Assembly (NCBI RefSeq): GCF_014204895.1
Contig: NZ_JACHMF010000001.1
Location: forward strand, 3,410,001-3,474,000
Origin: Paractinoplanes abujensis
GTDB lineage: Bacteria > Actinomycetota > Actinomycetes > Mycobacteriales > Micromonosporaceae
Reading direction: 5' to 3'
DNA: 64,000 bases
This document shows, piece by piece, positions 43,372 through 55,199 of this stretch (the stretch's first letter is position 1; each line of letters starts with the position of its first letter). Under the pieces are notes generated by a model. It was not told the DNA's origin. It saw only the letters and a list, made by a program, of their open reading frames with translations, and did no database searches. The position numbers and the translations under genes are program-made.

Positions 43372-43866
43372 TCACTCGCCGGCGTGCAGACGGCGGTAGC
43401 GGCTGCCGTGGAAGACCAGTGGCGCGGTCAGCGGGTCGGCGTCGAGGTCGTGCACCCGCAGCAGCACGATGTCGTGGTCGCCGGCCGGGATCTCCCGCTC
43501 GATCGCGCAGTCGAGCCAGGCACTCGCCTCCTCGATCAGGATCGCGCCGTCCGGGCTGGTGCGCCGGGTCAGGCCGGCGAACCGGTCGGCGCCGCGGGCG
43601 CTCAGCCGGCGGCAGATCTGCTCCTGATGGACGCCGAGCACGCTCACCCCCACGCGCACCGCCCGGCGCAGCCGCGGCCAGGTGCCCGAGGTGCGGGCCA
43701 CGCAGACCGAGACCAGCGGCGGGTCGAGCGACACGGACACGAACGAGCTCGCCGCCATGCCGAGGGGCACGCCGCCGACCTCGGCCGCGACCACCGTGAC
43801 GCCCGTGGGGAAGGCGCCGAAGACCTGACGGAGACGGGTCGGTTCCAGGGCTGACTGCATGGTCAT
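43372..43866 (-). CDS. Flavin reductase
   Basis: A 164-residue flavin reductase of the HpaC/SsuE-like FMN-binding split-barrel family (FGAFPTGVTVVAAEVGGVPLGMAASSFVSVSLDPPLVSVCVART; ... HDIVLLRVHDLDADP...PLVFHGSRYRRL). ATG preceded by AAGGAG at six bases. Known: such enzymes make free reduced FMN for two-component monooxygenases. It lies at the 3' end of the leftward run that contains two LLM monooxygenases (54009-56338), with only 65 bases separating it from the ABC exporter gene upstream, so it is probably their reductase partner. Confidence 0.9.
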   Translation of the reverse strand: MTMQSALEPTRLRQVFGAFPTGVTVVAAEVGGVPLGMAASSFVSVSLDPPLVSVCVARTSGTWPRLRRAVRVGVSVLGVHQEQICRRLSARGADRFAGLTRRTSPDGAILIEEASAWLDCAIEREIPAGDHDIVLLRVHDLDADPLTAPLVFHGSRYRRLHAGE

Positions 43867-43931
43867 CCGGCACTCCTTCTACCCGGGGGACGGCGCGACC
43901 AGCTCGGCCACGCCGGTGGGACAGCCGCGCG

Positions 43932-45647
43932 TCATCGATGACTCCAGGCTTCGATCAGGGCCGCGTACGGGCCGGGTTCGCGCACCAGCACGTCGTGCGG
44001 GCCGGACTGGACGATGCGGCCGGCGTCGAAGACCAGCACCCGGTCGGCCGTCTCGGCGGTGAGCATGCGGTGCGCGATCGAGACAGTGGTGCGGCCGCGG
44101 GTCAGCACGGCCAGGGCCCGCTGCACGGCGACGTCGGTGGCGGGGTCGACGCCCGAGGTGGCCTCGTCGTAGACGACCAGGTCGGGATCGGCCAACGCCG
44201 TACGGGCCAGCGCGACCAGCTGCCGCTCGCCCACCGACAGACGCTCGCCCCGCAGGCCGACCCGGGTGTCGAGCCCGTCGGGCAGCGTGGCGAACCAGTC
44301 GTGCAGGCCGAGTTCGGAGAGGATCCGTACGACGTCGCCCCCGGGCGAGCCGAGCCGCACGTTCTCGGCCAGCGTGCCGTCGAACAGGAACGGGTCCTGC
44401 GGCACGATGACGACCCGCCGGGCCGTCGGCGCGAGCCGGTCCAGGGGCACCCCGCCCAGCAGCACCGTGCCGCCGGCCGGGTCGAGGCGCCGGGTCAGCA
44501 GCTTGGCGAAGGTGGACTTGCCGGAGCCGGTACGCCCGACCACCGCCACGTGCTCCCCCGCCCCGATGCCGACGGTCACGTCGTGCAGCACCAACGGCCC
44601 GTCGCCGTAGCGGGCCGAGACGTCGCGCAGCCGCACCTCGACCGGCCCGCCGGGCAGCGGGGCACCACCGGGCACCTCCGCGCTCGGTGCGGCGGCCAGT
44701 TCGAGGGCCCGCCGCCAGCCGGTGAGCGCGTTCTGGGCCTCGCCCAGGCTCTGCACCAGGAACTGCAGCGGCCGGACGAAGAACGTGACCAGGAAGACCA
44801 TGGCGACCACCTCGCCCGCGCTGAGCCGGGGCGGGTTGCCGCCGAGCGACCACCAGACGCCGCCCAGCAGCACGGTCACGGTCATGGCGGAGATGGTCAG
44901 CTCACCCAGCGACGTGTTGCCGTGCAACGGGGGCAGCGTGCGCAGCAGGCTGTCGCGGGCCCGGTCGACCGCGTCGTCGAGCTTGGCCCGGGTCCTGTCC
45001 TCGGTGCCGGTCGACCGGATCACCGCGCCGCCCGCGATCGACTCCGCGATCACGCTCTGCAGCCGCGACAGGTCACGCCGCGCCACGTCGTAGCGGCGGG
45101 CGATCAGCCGCTGCATGCCCATCATGACGGCGATCAGCAGCGCGGCCAGCACGAGCACGGGCAGCGCGAGCTGCCAGCTGTAGACCAGCAGGATCACGGT
45201 CGCGATGACCAGCTGGGCGGCGTTGGTGACGAACTGGATGCCGCCGCCCTGCAGGAACGTCGTCACCTGGTCGACGTCGCTGGTCAGCCGGGCCACCAGG
45301 TCGGCGCTGGGCGTGCGGTCGACCGTGGCGGCCGGCATCGAGTGCACACGTCGCAACCCGGTTCGGCGCAGGGCGGCCAGATGACCTTCGACCCTGTGGT
45401 GCAGACGCCGGTTGAGCACCATCGAGGAGGCCCCCGCGACCAGCACCGCTCCGGCGCCGACAGCGACGGCCGCCCCCACCGGGTGCGCGCCCAGCCCGGC
45501 GTCGACAGTGCGCTGCACCGTCAGCGGCGCCACGATCCGCCCGCCCCCGGCCAGCAACGCCAGCACACTCGTGAGCACGAGCCCCTGCCGCAGCTCCGGC
45601 GACACCCGCAGGGCGGCCGAGCTCCACCCCCGTACGAGCGTGCTCAC
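43932..45647 (-). CDS. ABC exporter half-transporter (type IV), second subunit
   Basis: A 571-residue half-transporter: six membrane helices (about 20-310), then the ATPase domain with Walker A GRTGSGKST and Walker B DLVVYDEATSGVDP. The signature reads LSVGERQ instead of LSGGQ, a change seen in one half of asymmetric heterodimers. GTG start overlaps the stop of the other subunit by four bases. With 45644-47425 it forms a heterodimeric exporter, like BmrCD. It probably exports a product or toxic by-product of the surrounding sulfur pathway; that is inference from position. Confidence 0.9.
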   Translation of the reverse strand: MSTLVRGWSSAALRVSPELRQGLVLTSVLALLAGGGRIVAPLTVQRTVDAGLGAHPVGAAVAVGAGAVLVAGASSMVLNRRLHHRVEGHLAALRRTGLRRVHSMPAATVDRTPSADLVARLTSDVDQVTTFLQGGGIQFVTNAAQLVIATVILLVYSWQLALPVLVLAALLIAVMMGMQRLIARRYDVARRDLSRLQSVIAESIAGGAVIRSTGTEDRTRAKLDDAVDRARDSLLRTLPPLHGNTSLGELTISAMTVTVLLGGVWWSLGGNPPRLSAGEVVAMVFLVTFFVRPLQFLVQSLGEAQNALTGWRRALELAAAPSAEVPGGAPLPGGPVEVRLRDVSARYGDGPLVLHDVTVGIGAGEHVAVVGRTGSGKSTFAKLLTRRLDPAGGTVLLGGVPLDRLAPTARRVVIVPQDPFLFDGTLAENVRLGSPGGDVVRILSELGLHDWFATLPDGLDTRVGLRGERLSVGERQLVALARTALADPDLVVYDEATSGVDPATDVAVQRALAVLTRGRTTVSIAHRMLTAETADRVLVFDAGRIVQSGPHDVLVREPGPYAALIEAWSHR

Positions 45648-47414
45648 GCGCCTTCACCACCGGTGGGGGCGGACGCGGGCGCGTTCTCGTAGGCCGTGAT
45701 GATGCGGCGGTACTCGTCCACGGCGAGCAGTTCGGCCGCGGTCCCGGCGGCGGCGATCCGGCCCGCGCTCACGAGCACCACGCGGTCGGCCCGGCCGACG
45801 GCACGGGGGCGGTTCGTGGCCAGCAGCACGGTGGGGCCGCCGGCCGCGGCCAGGCCGTCGAGCACCTGACGTTCGACCCGCGAGTCGAGGGCGGACGTGG
45901 CGTCGTCGAGCACGAGGAGGCGGGGTTCGCGGAGCACCGCGCGGGCGATGCACAGCCGTTGACGCTGGCCGCCGGAGAGGGTGGCACCGCGCTCGCCGAC
46001 CACCGTGTCCAACCCGTACGGGAGGTCGCGCACGAAATCGTCGGCCGCCGCCACCCGCAGGGCCGCCCAGAGCTTGGAATCGTCGTAGGAGCGGTCGAGC
46101 ATCAGGTTGTCGCGGATCGGCTCGGCGAACAGGAACGCGTTCTGCGACACCACCGCCACCGTCGACGGCACCACCCCGGCGGCCAGGTCCCGTACGTCCA
46201 CGCCGTCGAACAGCACCGCGCCCGCCGACGGGTGGCCCTGCCCGCCGGCCAGGTCGAGCAGCGTGGACTTGCCCGCACCGACGGCGCCGACCACGACCGT
46301 CGTCGTGCCCGGCTCGAGGGTCAGGCCGGCGTCGCGCAGCAACCGGCGGCCGGACCGGGTGATGCCCGCCCCGCGCAGCTCGACCCGCAGGGGACGGTCT
46401 CCGGTGAGGCGCTCCCCGCCGTACGGGGAAAGGTCTTGACTCCGCAGCACCGACTGCACCCGCTCGTGACCGGCGGCCGCCATCGGCAGCATCGACAGGA
46501 ACCGGCTGATCACGTTGAGCGGGATGGCCACCGTGATCAGCAGGTAGACCACACCGACCAGATCACCGACGCTGAGCGTGCCGGACTGCACGCGCGGCGA
46601 GCCGACGGCCAGCACGACGAGGACGGCCGCGGTGGGCAGCAGCTCCAGCACCGGGTCGAACACCGAGCTGATACCGGCCATCCGCAGATCGGCCCGGCGC
46701 AGCCGTTCGACCCCGGGCGCGAAACGCTGATCCTCGACGTCGGCCAGACCCAGGCTGCGGACCACCGCGTCACCCTCGATCGACTCGTGCGCGACGCCGC
46801 CGACGACACCGCGGGCCTGCTGGGCGTCGCGGGCCCGCGGCGCGAGCAGGCGCTGATGGACGACGTTGAGTCCGAGCACCAGCACCACCAGGGCCAAGCC
46901 GATCAAGCCCAGCGCGAGGTCGCGGAAGAACAACTCGGTCAGCGCGAGCAGCAGCATGAAGACCATGCCGAACGCGAAGTAGGCGAACTGCATGGGTGAC
47001 CACAGCGCGTCCACGTCGGAGACGGCGTGAGCCAGCAGCCGGCCGGGCCTGCGATCGCGGTGCCACTGCTGGTCGAGCACCAGATAGCGGTGCACGACGG
47101 CGCGGCGGGTCTCGGCCTGCGCCCGGTACTGCACGCGCCCGGTGGCCAGGCCGCGCAGGAAAATCGTGCTCCACCGTACGGCCGAGACGCCCAGGATCAG
47201 CGCGGCGGCCGTCCACCAGGCGCCGGAAGGCACGGAATCCGCGTTCAGTGCGGGCAGGACGACGTGGTCGGTGGCCCAGCCGATCGCGAGCGCCCCGGCG
47301 ACCATCGTGGCCCCGTTGATCAGGCCGGTGAGGGTGGCCACGAGGGCGGGGCCGGGATGGTCGCGAGCCCCTCGGAACTGGGCTTTGAGCGCGGGTAACG
47401 GCGTCCGCGGCGGA

Positions 47415-47425
<11 letters not shown>
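45644..47425 (-). CDS. ABC exporter half-transporter (type IV), first subunit
   Basis: A 593-residue half-transporter with N-terminal six-helix domain and ATPase domain: Walker A GAVGAGKST, canonical signature LSGGQRQRLCIARAVL, Walker B LLVLDDATSALDS (Asp in place of the catalytic Glu after the second Asp: LDDATS). Thus each subunit contributes one imperfect site, consistent with a heterodimer. Its ATG lies 11 bases inside the preceding importer ATPase gene, so exporter and importer genes are translationally linked in one run. Confidence 0.9.
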
Positions 47426-49273
<1,848 letters not shown>

Positions 49274-49277
<4 letters not shown>

Positions 49278-49324
49278 CGGGTCAGCTCCGGCGCGGAAGA
49301 AAACACGAGGAAGGGCAGCGTCAT
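49274..49324 (-). CDS. 16-residue coupling peptide between permease and ATPase
   Basis: A tiny frame (MTLPFLVFSSAPELTR) created by a 47-bp tandem duplication. It begins with the ATG of an ATGA overlapping the permease stop and ends with the TGA of a second ATGA overlapping the ATPase start. Both copies end in codons for ELTR before ATGA. It probably serves only to carry ribosomes from permease to ATPase, preserving an ancestral direct overlap. Confidence 0.6.
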
Positions 49325-50196
49325 CGGGTCAGCTCCTGCAGGGTTTTGGAGATGTGGTTGAGGCTGAGCACCAGCAACGCCACGAAGAGGCCGGGCAGCA
49401 GGGACAACCACCACGATGTGATCAGGTAGTTGCGGCCGTCGGCGATGAGGGTTCCCCATTCGGCGGCGGGTGGGGCGGCGCCGAAGCCGAGGAAGCTGAG
49501 CGACGCGATGGCGATGATGGCCACCCCGGCGTCGAGCACGGCCAGCACGGCAACCGGCCCCCACGAGTTGGGCAGGATGTGCCGCAGCAGCACCCGGGTC
49601 CACGACGCGCCGCCGGCGCGCGCGGCTTCCACGTACGGGAGGGTTTTGACCCGCAGTACCTCGGCCCGGGTGGTGCGGGCGAATCCGGGGACGATGCCGA
49701 CGCCCACGGCGACCGCCACGGGGACGGTGCCGTAGCCGAGCGCGGTCACGATGGACAGGGCGAGCAACAGGCCCGGGATGGCCAGCAGCACGTCGACGAA
49801 GCGCATCAGGAGGGAGTCGGTGTAGCTGCCGAAGAAACCGGAGACGATGCCCAGCGTGAGCCCGGCCACGACGGCGATGCCGAGCGCGATCAGCGTGGCC
49901 TGGATGGTCAGCGCCGACCCGTGCAGGACCCGGCTCCACAGATCGCGGCCGTAGATGTCGGTGCCGAAGAGGTGGTCGAGGCCGGGTGGCAGGGCGACCG
50001 AGCCCGGGTCGGTGTCGATCGGCCCGTACGAGGTGAACAGGCTCGGCCAGAACGCCGAGACCACGATGAAGGCCACGTAGAGCAGGGCCAGCAGCACCAG
50101 CGGGCGCCGGATCAGGGCTGCGGTCAACCGGCCGGCCGCCGGCTCGGGCGTGATCTCGGGGCTTTCCACTTCGGGCTCGGCCAGGGTGGCGGTCAC
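49321..50196 (-). CDS. Dpp-type ABC importer permease (DppC-like)
   Basis: A 291-residue permease with five to six helices and the inner-membrane coupling motif EAARAGGASWTRVLLRHILPNSWGP (EAA loop, about 198-222). N-terminal extension of about 25 residues is acidic and Pro-rich. GTG start overlaps the upstream permease stop by four bases. Partner of the 50193-51236 permease and the fused ATPase in a nickel/peptide-type importer. Confidence 0.92.
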   Translation of the reverse strand: MTATLAEPEVESPEITPEPAAGRLTAALIRRPLVLLALLYVAFIVVSAFWPSLFTSYGPIDTDPGSVALPPGLDHLFGTDIYGRDLWSRVLHGSALTIQATLIALGIAVVAGLTLGIVSGFFGSYTDSLLMRFVDVLLAIPGLLLALSIVTALGYGTVPVAVAVGVGIVPGFARTTRAEVLRVKTLPYVEAARAGGASWTRVLLRHILPNSWGPVAVLAVLDAGVAIIAIASLSFLGFGAAPPAAEWGTLIADGRNYLITSWWLSLLPGLFVALLVLSLNHISKTLQELTR

Positions 50197-51236
50197 AGCG
50201 CGCCTCCTTCGGCGACGGAAGCGGGAGAGGCGGAAGAGGCGGGCGAAGACGAGGTGGGGGACGTGGAGGAGGTGGGTGAGCCGGAAGCGGGACCCCGCCG
50301 GACAGCAACGATCCGCGGGTCCAGCAGCGGGTAGAGCAGATCAACGACGAGATTGACCAGGACGAACACTGCCGCGGCCACGGTGACGACGGCCAGCACC
50401 ACCGGCACGTCCTGGGCCAGCACGGCCTCCTGGGCCAGCTTGCCCACACCTTCGCGGGTGAAGACCGTCTCGGTGACGATGGAGCTGGTGACGGTGAGCC
50501 CGACGATGACACCCAGGATCGTCATCGCCGGCAGCGCCGCGTTGCGGAAGGCGTGCCGCAGATGCACGGCCGACCGGGACAGCCCTTTGGCCCGGGCCGT
50601 GGTGATGTAGGGCTGGGCCAGCGTCTCGTCGAAGCTTTTGATCAGCACCTGAGCCAGCACCGCCGACGCCAGCACCGAGATGGTCAGCACCGGCATCACC
50701 AGCGAGGTGAACCCGGTGGTGCCGGTGGCCGGGAACCAGCCGAGCCGGAACGAGAAGAACTGGATGAGAAAAAGCGCCACGAAGAACTGCGGGAACGAGG
50801 CGCCCAGGGCGGGCAGCCGGCTGAGCAGGGTGCGCAGCCAGCCGCGGGTGACGAAGGTGGCCAGGTAGGCCAGGGCCGAGCCGGCCACCAGCGACACCAC
50901 TGCCGCGCTCAGGCTGAGCTGCAGCGTGGGCCCGATCCGCTGGGCCAGCAGGTCGCTCACCGGCACCTGCTGGGTCAGCGAGGTGCCGAAGTCGCCGCGC
51001 AGCAGGCCGGTGAGGTGGTGCCAGTACTGCGCCCCGATCGACTCGTCGAGCCCGAACTGCTGCTTGATCGCGTCCACTTGCGAGGCGGTCAGGCTGTCGG
51101 TCTGCACCCCGGCCGCGGCCAGTTGCAGTTCCATCGGGTCGCTGGGCAGCAGGTAGAGGATCGCGAAGGTCAGCGTGTACGCGGCCCACAGCACCGCCAC
51201 CGCCTGCCCGACCCGGCCGAGGACATACCTGGTCAT
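50193..51236 (-). CDS. Dpp-type ABC importer permease (DppB-like)
   Basis: A 347-residue permease: ILYLLPSDPMELQLAAAG after the first helix, EAA-type loop TTARAKGLSRSAVHLRHAFRNAALP, and last helix pair VVLAVVTVAAAVFVLVNLVVDLLYPLLDPRI, where the family normally ends. An extra 32-residue Ser/Pro/Thr/Ala tail follows, encoded by a purine-biased low-complexity stretch (about 50205-50295). ATG is six bases after the binding-protein stop. Confidence 0.92.
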   Translation of the reverse strand: MTRYVLGRVGQAVAVLWAAYTLTFAILYLLPSDPMELQLAAAGVQTDSLTASQVDAIKQQFGLDESIGAQYWHHLTGLLRGDFGTSLTQQVPVSDLLAQRIGPTLQLSLSAAVVSLVAGSALAYLATFVTRGWLRTLLSRLPALGASFPQFFVALFLIQFFSFRLGWFPATGTTGFTSLVMPVLTISVLASAVLAQVLIKSFDETLAQPYITTARAKGLSRSAVHLRHAFRNAALPAMTILGVIVGLTVTSSIVTETVFTREGVGKLAQEAVLAQDVPVVLAVVTVAAAVFVLVNLVVDLLYPLLDPRIVAVRRGPASGSPTSSTSPTSSSPASSASPASVAEGGAL

Positions 51237-51241
51237 CGTCG

Positions 51242-52867
51242 TCAGCCCTTGGTCACGTCGTTGAGCCGCAGGAAGCTCTCGGAGGTGAACGCGAAACCCT
51301 TCACCTTGTCGCTGACCCCGGCGTACTGCAGCCGCTCGAACAGCGGGAACACGACGCCCTGGTCGAGCAGGTAGTCCTGCAGCTCCGCGTACGCCTGCTC
51401 GGTCTGCTGGGCGTCGGTCGTGCCGAGCGCCTTGGCGAACAGGCCCTGGATGCCCTTGATCACCTCGGGGGAGGCGGAGCGCTGGGCCAGGGCCTTGGAG
51501 TTGGCCACGTCGGGGTTGAGGATGAACTGCAGCGCGCCCGGGTCGGCCCGGGTGAAGTAGGTCTGGGCCAGGTCGTAGGCGCCCTCTTTGGTGTAGGTGG
51601 CCTGCTGGGCGGTGGTCAGCGTGCGCAGTTCGAGGTTGATGCCGACCTGCTTGAGCTGGGCCTGCAGCAGTTCGGCGCCCGCGGTGCCCTGGGTGATCGG
51701 GTATTCCAGCCGCAGCGGGGTGCCGTTCTTGGCCCGGATGCCGTCGGCGCCCGCGGTCCAGCCGGCGTCCTCGAGGATTTTTTGGGCGCCTTCGGGGTCG
51801 TACGCGAGCTTGTCGGTCTCGGCCTTGAAGTAGGGCGTGGTCGAGTTGAAGGCCCCCTGCACCACGGGGTAGTCAGGCCCGAAAACCGTTCCCGCGTACG
51901 TCTTGAGGTCGATCGCCTTGTACAGAGCCTTGCGCACGGCGGCATCGGCCAGCGGCTTGCCCGCCGAGGTGTTGGCGTAGAGCGCGTACGCGGGGCCGGG
52001 CAGCGCCCGCTTCTCCACGGTGTCGCCGCTCTTCTCGATCAGTTGCCTGTCCTGCGGGGTGAACGGGTTGCGGGGCCAGGCGATGTCGGTGGCCCCGCTG
52101 ATCAGGTTGCCGGTGCGGACGCTGTCCTCGGCCACGTAATTGAAGACGACCCGGTCGACCTTGGCCTCGCCCTTGTTCTGCACCAGCTCGGAGCCCCAGG
52201 TGTAGCCGGCCCGCTTGGTCAGCACGGTCTCGACCTTGGGCGTGTAGTGGTCGAGCTGGAACAGGCCGGAGCCGACCACGCCCTTGCCGGTGCACCGTTC
52301 GGCCGGGGGCAGCTGGAACTCCGCCGGGTCGGTGATGGCCAGGTTGGTGGTCGAGGTGGCCTGCAGGAACGACGAGTTGGGCTGGGACAGCTGCAGCTCG
52401 ACGGTCAGCGGGTCGACCACCTTGGCCCCGGTCAGGCCCTGGACGTAGGAGGCCCCGAACGCGGCGCCGTTGGTGGCTTTGACGGTGGCGATCCAGCCCG
52501 CAGCGTTGTCGGCGACGGCCTGCGCGTCCAGCTTCTTGCCGTTGGCGAAGGTGACGCCGTCGCGCAGCTTGAACGTGTACGTCTTGCCGTCCGGGCTGAT
52601 CTGCCAGCTCCGGGCCAGCCACGGCACGATCTTGCCGGTTTCCGGGTCCTGGTCGGTCAGCGAGTCGGCGAAGTTGCGGATGATCGAGCGGTGTTCGATC
52701 CAGTAGACCTGGAACGGGTCGATGCAGGGGAAGGCGGCGTTGTCGGGCCAGAACGAGACCTTGAGCGTGCCGTTGGCCGCGCCCGCCTGGTCGCCGCCGC
52801 CACTGCCGCAGCCGGTCAGCGCCAGCAGGGCGGCGGCCGTCGCGGCGAGGGGTTTGAAGAGCTTCAT
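51242..52867 (-). CDS. Extracellular solute-binding lipoprotein (SBP family 5)
   Basis: A 541-residue binding protein of the DppA/OppA/NikA type. Lipobox LALTGC puts the lipid-modified Cys at residue 20. Body: NFADSLTDQDPETGKIVPWLARSWQISPDGKTYTFKLRDGVTFANGKKLDA, typical for family 5. It delivers the ligand to the DppB/C-like permeases encoded next. The ligand cannot be read from sequence; association with two sulfonate-type monooxygenases suggests an organosulfur compound or a sulfur-containing peptide. ATG; overlaps the stop of the acyl-CoA-dehydrogenase-like gene by four bases. Confidence 0.9.
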   Translation of the reverse strand: MKLFKPLAATAAALLALTGCGSGGGDQAGAANGTLKVSFWPDNAAFPCIDPFQVYWIEHRSIIRNFADSLTDQDPETGKIVPWLARSWQISPDGKTYTFKLRDGVTFANGKKLDAQAVADNAAGWIATVKATNGAAFGASYVQGLTGAKVVDPLTVELQLSQPNSSFLQATSTTNLAITDPAEFQLPPAERCTGKGVVGSGLFQLDHYTPKVETVLTKRAGYTWGSELVQNKGEAKVDRVVFNYVAEDSVRTGNLISGATDIAWPRNPFTPQDRQLIEKSGDTVEKRALPGPAYALYANTSAGKPLADAAVRKALYKAIDLKTYAGTVFGPDYPVVQGAFNSTTPYFKAETDKLAYDPEGAQKILEDAGWTAGADGIRAKNGTPLRLEYPITQGTAGAELLQAQLKQVGINLELRTLTTAQQATYTKEGAYDLAQTYFTRADPGALQFILNPDVANSKALAQRSASPEVIKGIQGLFAKALGTTDAQQTEQAYAELQDYLLDQGVVFPLFERLQYAGVSDKVKGFAFTSESFLRLNDVTKG

Positions 52868-54012
52868 CGGGGAGTGTCCTTAAGAACTCGGCGGCCCGCG
52901 GCCAGCAGGACAGTGTCCTCCTGGGGCGGGTGCACACGGATGCAGAGGGCGTCGCGCAGGTGTCGTTCGAGGGGGTTGTGGCGGGACAGTCCGGGGTTGC
53001 CGAGGGCGGCCACCGCGGTCTGGGTCGCGGCGATCACCGAGCGGGCGATGGCCACTTTGATCGCCGAGAAGTCGGGCTTCTCCCCCGCCTCGGCGCGCAG
53101 CAGGGCGCCGTACAGCAGGGTCTCGGCCTGGGTGATCTGCAGATCGATCTCGCCCGCCACGACCTGGATGCGTTCGGTCTCGGCGATCGGTCGGCCGAGC
53201 GCGGCGGGCACCCGGCCGCGGGCGAACTCGGCGAAGGCCGTCCGGGCGGCACGGGCCACGCCGATGTAGAGCGCCGGATGGCCGAAGCTGCCCGGTCCGG
53301 CCACCGCCGCCGGGTCGCGGTAGACGCCGCCGGCCCCGCGCGGGATCTCGACGAACGCGTCGGCCGGCACCGCGACGTCGGTGTAGACCACGTCGTGGGT
53401 GTTGGAGGCGCGCAGCCCCAGGTGGTCCCAGGTGTCGATCCAGGTGATGCCGGGTGCGTCGCCGGGGACGAGCACGTGGCCGACCCGCTCGCCCTCGACC
53501 GCCCACACGACGTGGTAGGCCAGGCCCGCACCGCCGGTGGCGTACGCCTTGCGGCCGTTGAGCCGCCAGCCGTCGGCCGCCGGAGTCAGGGTGGTTCTGG
53601 GCAGGCCGCCACGGGCCGGGGCGCCCAGTTCGGGTTCGGCCCGGATCGCGTTGACCAGGGCGGGCCCGGTCTGCGAGCGGCGCAGCAGGTCGTCGTAGCG
53701 GGCGGCGGGCCAGCTGCCGGTGGCGGCCTGGGCGGCGTGGGTGGTGAGCGAGTTGGCCGCGATCAGGCCGACCGAGGCGTCGCCCTCGCCGATGGCGATG
53801 AGGATGCGGGCGGTCTCGCGCGGTCCCAGCCCGGGTCCGCCGTACTGCCGGCCGACGGTGGCGGTGAGCAGCCCGGCGCGGTGGGCGGCCTCGATGCCGG
53901 CCCACGGCAGCTCGCCGGTGCGGTCGTACTCGCCCGCGGTCTTGGCGATCTCTGCGGTGACCGCGGCCAGGGCGGCGTCGCAGAGATCGGGCGCCGGGAA
54001 CGCGTACGTCAC
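52864..54012 (-). CDS. SfnB/DszC-like acyl-CoA-dehydrogenase-fold flavoprotein
   Basis: A 382-residue protein with acyl-CoA dehydrogenase fold: GLLTATVGRQYGGPGLGPRETARILIAIGEGDASVGLIAANSL, flavin segment RKAYATGGAGLAYHVVW and GLRASNTHDVVYTDVAVP. There is no catalytic Glu region of true CoA dehydrogenases that I can place. This matches the SfnB/DszC/TdsC group of FMN-dependent sulfur-compound oxygenases. GTG start overlapping the LLM gene stop (GTGA). Inference: oxidises a thioether or sulfone before the LLM enzymes release sulfite. Confidence 0.82.
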   Translation of the reverse strand: MTYAFPAPDLCDAALAAVTAEIAKTAGEYDRTGELPWAGIEAAHRAGLLTATVGRQYGGPGLGPRETARILIAIGEGDASVGLIAANSLTTHAAQAATGSWPAARYDDLLRRSQTGPALVNAIRAEPELGAPARGGLPRTTLTPAADGWRLNGRKAYATGGAGLAYHVVWAVEGERVGHVLVPGDAPGITWIDTWDHLGLRASNTHDVVYTDVAVPADAFVEIPRGAGGVYRDPAAVAGPGSFGHPALYIGVARAARTAFAEFARGRVPAALGRPIAETERIQVVAGEIDLQITQAETLLYGALLRAEAGEKPDFSAIKVAIARSVIAATQTAVAALGNPGLSRHNPLERHLRDALCIRVHPPQEDTVLLAAGRRVLKDTPR

Positions 54013-55199
54013 GGGGTGCTCGCGAACTGGGCGTACTCGGGGCGGTAGTTGCCCAGGTGCTCGGCCTGCAGCGAGCCGCGCTGCCCGGTCGCCTTGCGGT
54101 GCGCGATCTCCTGCCGGACCAGCGGAAGCACGAAGCGGCCGTAGTCGACGGCGTCGGCCAGGGTGTCGTAGCCGCGGATCGAGACCAGCGAGGCGCCCTG
54201 GTCGACGTAGTCGAGGATCGCCGCGGCCACCGTCTCGGGCGAGCCGACGAGCGCGGTCGAGGCGCCGGCGGCGTTGGTCACGGCGGCCGTACGGGTCCAC
54301 AGCGCCCGGTCGTAGAGCTCGGACCGGTTGGCGAAGGCCAGGGCGCGCTGCGAGCCGATGTTCTGCGGGGTGCCCTGCAGCTGCGGCCGGACGGTGGCGA
54401 AGTTGGCCGCGATCTTCTCCACGTACACCTTGGCCTTGCGCCAGGCCAGCTCGTCGGTCTGCGCGATGATCGGCCGGAAGGTGACCCAGATGCGCGGCAG
54501 CGTGCTGCGACCGGCGTCGCGGGCCAGCCCGTGCACCCGGTCGATCTCGCTGCGCAGGTCGGCCAGCGGCTCGCCCCAGAAGCTGAAGATGTCGGCCTTG
54601 GTCCCGCCCACGGCGAACGCCTCGTCGGACTGCCCGCCGATCGAGATCGGGATCGGATTCCCGTACGGCGCGAAGCCCGGTCCGAAGCCGTCGAACTTGT
54701 AGAACTCGCCCTCGTGGCTGAACGCGGCCGGCTCGGTCCACGAGCGGCGCATCACGTCGATGTATTCCGACGTGCGCGCGTACCGCTGGTGCTTGGGCAG
54801 GTAGTCACCTTGGCGGGCCTGCTCGGCGTCGCTGCCGCCGGAGATCAGGTGGACCACCGCGCGGCCCTCGGTGAGCTGGTCGAGGGTGGCCAGCTTCTGC
54901 GCGGCCACGGTCGGGGGCGTGGTGTTGGGGCGCAGCGCGACGATCGGCTTGATCCGCTCGGTGAGCGTCCCGACGGCACTGGCCGTGACGAACGAGTCGG
55001 CGCTGCCGGACCCGTACGGCAGCAGGGTGTAGTCGTAGCCGCCCTCCTCCAGCGACCGCACGTACCGCCGGAAGTACTTGAGGTCGATGCCGCGGGTCGG
55101 GATCGGCTCGAGCTCGGTCGACGGATTGAGGTGGGACAAACTGATGAACTCCACCTCGGGCGAGGCCGTGGGCGGGATGGTGGTGTCGAAGTCGGTCAT
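54009..55199 (-). CDS. LLM-class FMN monooxygenase, SsuD-like (copy 1)
   Basis: A 396-residue luciferase-like monooxygenase: ASAVGTLTERIKPIVALRPNTTPPTVAAQKLATLDQLTEGRAVVHLISGGSDAEQARQGDYL is the family core, then EGEFYKFDG and the PISIGGQSDEAF phosphate-binding stretch. Alkanesulfonate-monooxygenase type, which uses reduced FMN and oxygen to release sulfite from sulfonates. Directly preceded by a paralogue (55196-56338) with four-base overlap. Both share the substrate-loop motif RIWVTFRPIIA, so they arose by tandem duplication but now differ at many active-site-lining positions. Confidence 0.9.
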   Translation of the reverse strand: MTDFDTTIPPTASPEVEFISLSHLNPSTELEPIPTRGIDLKYFRRYVRSLEEGGYDYTLLPYGSGSADSFVTASAVGTLTERIKPIVALRPNTTPPTVAAQKLATLDQLTEGRAVVHLISGGSDAEQARQGDYLPKHQRYARTSEYIDVMRRSWTEPAAFSHEGEFYKFDGFGPGFAPYGNPIPISIGGQSDEAFAVGGTKADIFSFWGEPLADLRSEIDRVHGLARDAGRSTLPRIWVTFRPIIAQTDELAWRKAKVYVEKIAANFATVRPQLQGTPQNIGSQRALAFANRSELYDRALWTRTAAVTNAAGASTALVGSPETVAAAILDYVDQGASLVSIRGYDTLADAVDYGRFVLPLVRQEIAHRKATGQRGSLQAEHLGNYRPEYAQFASTP

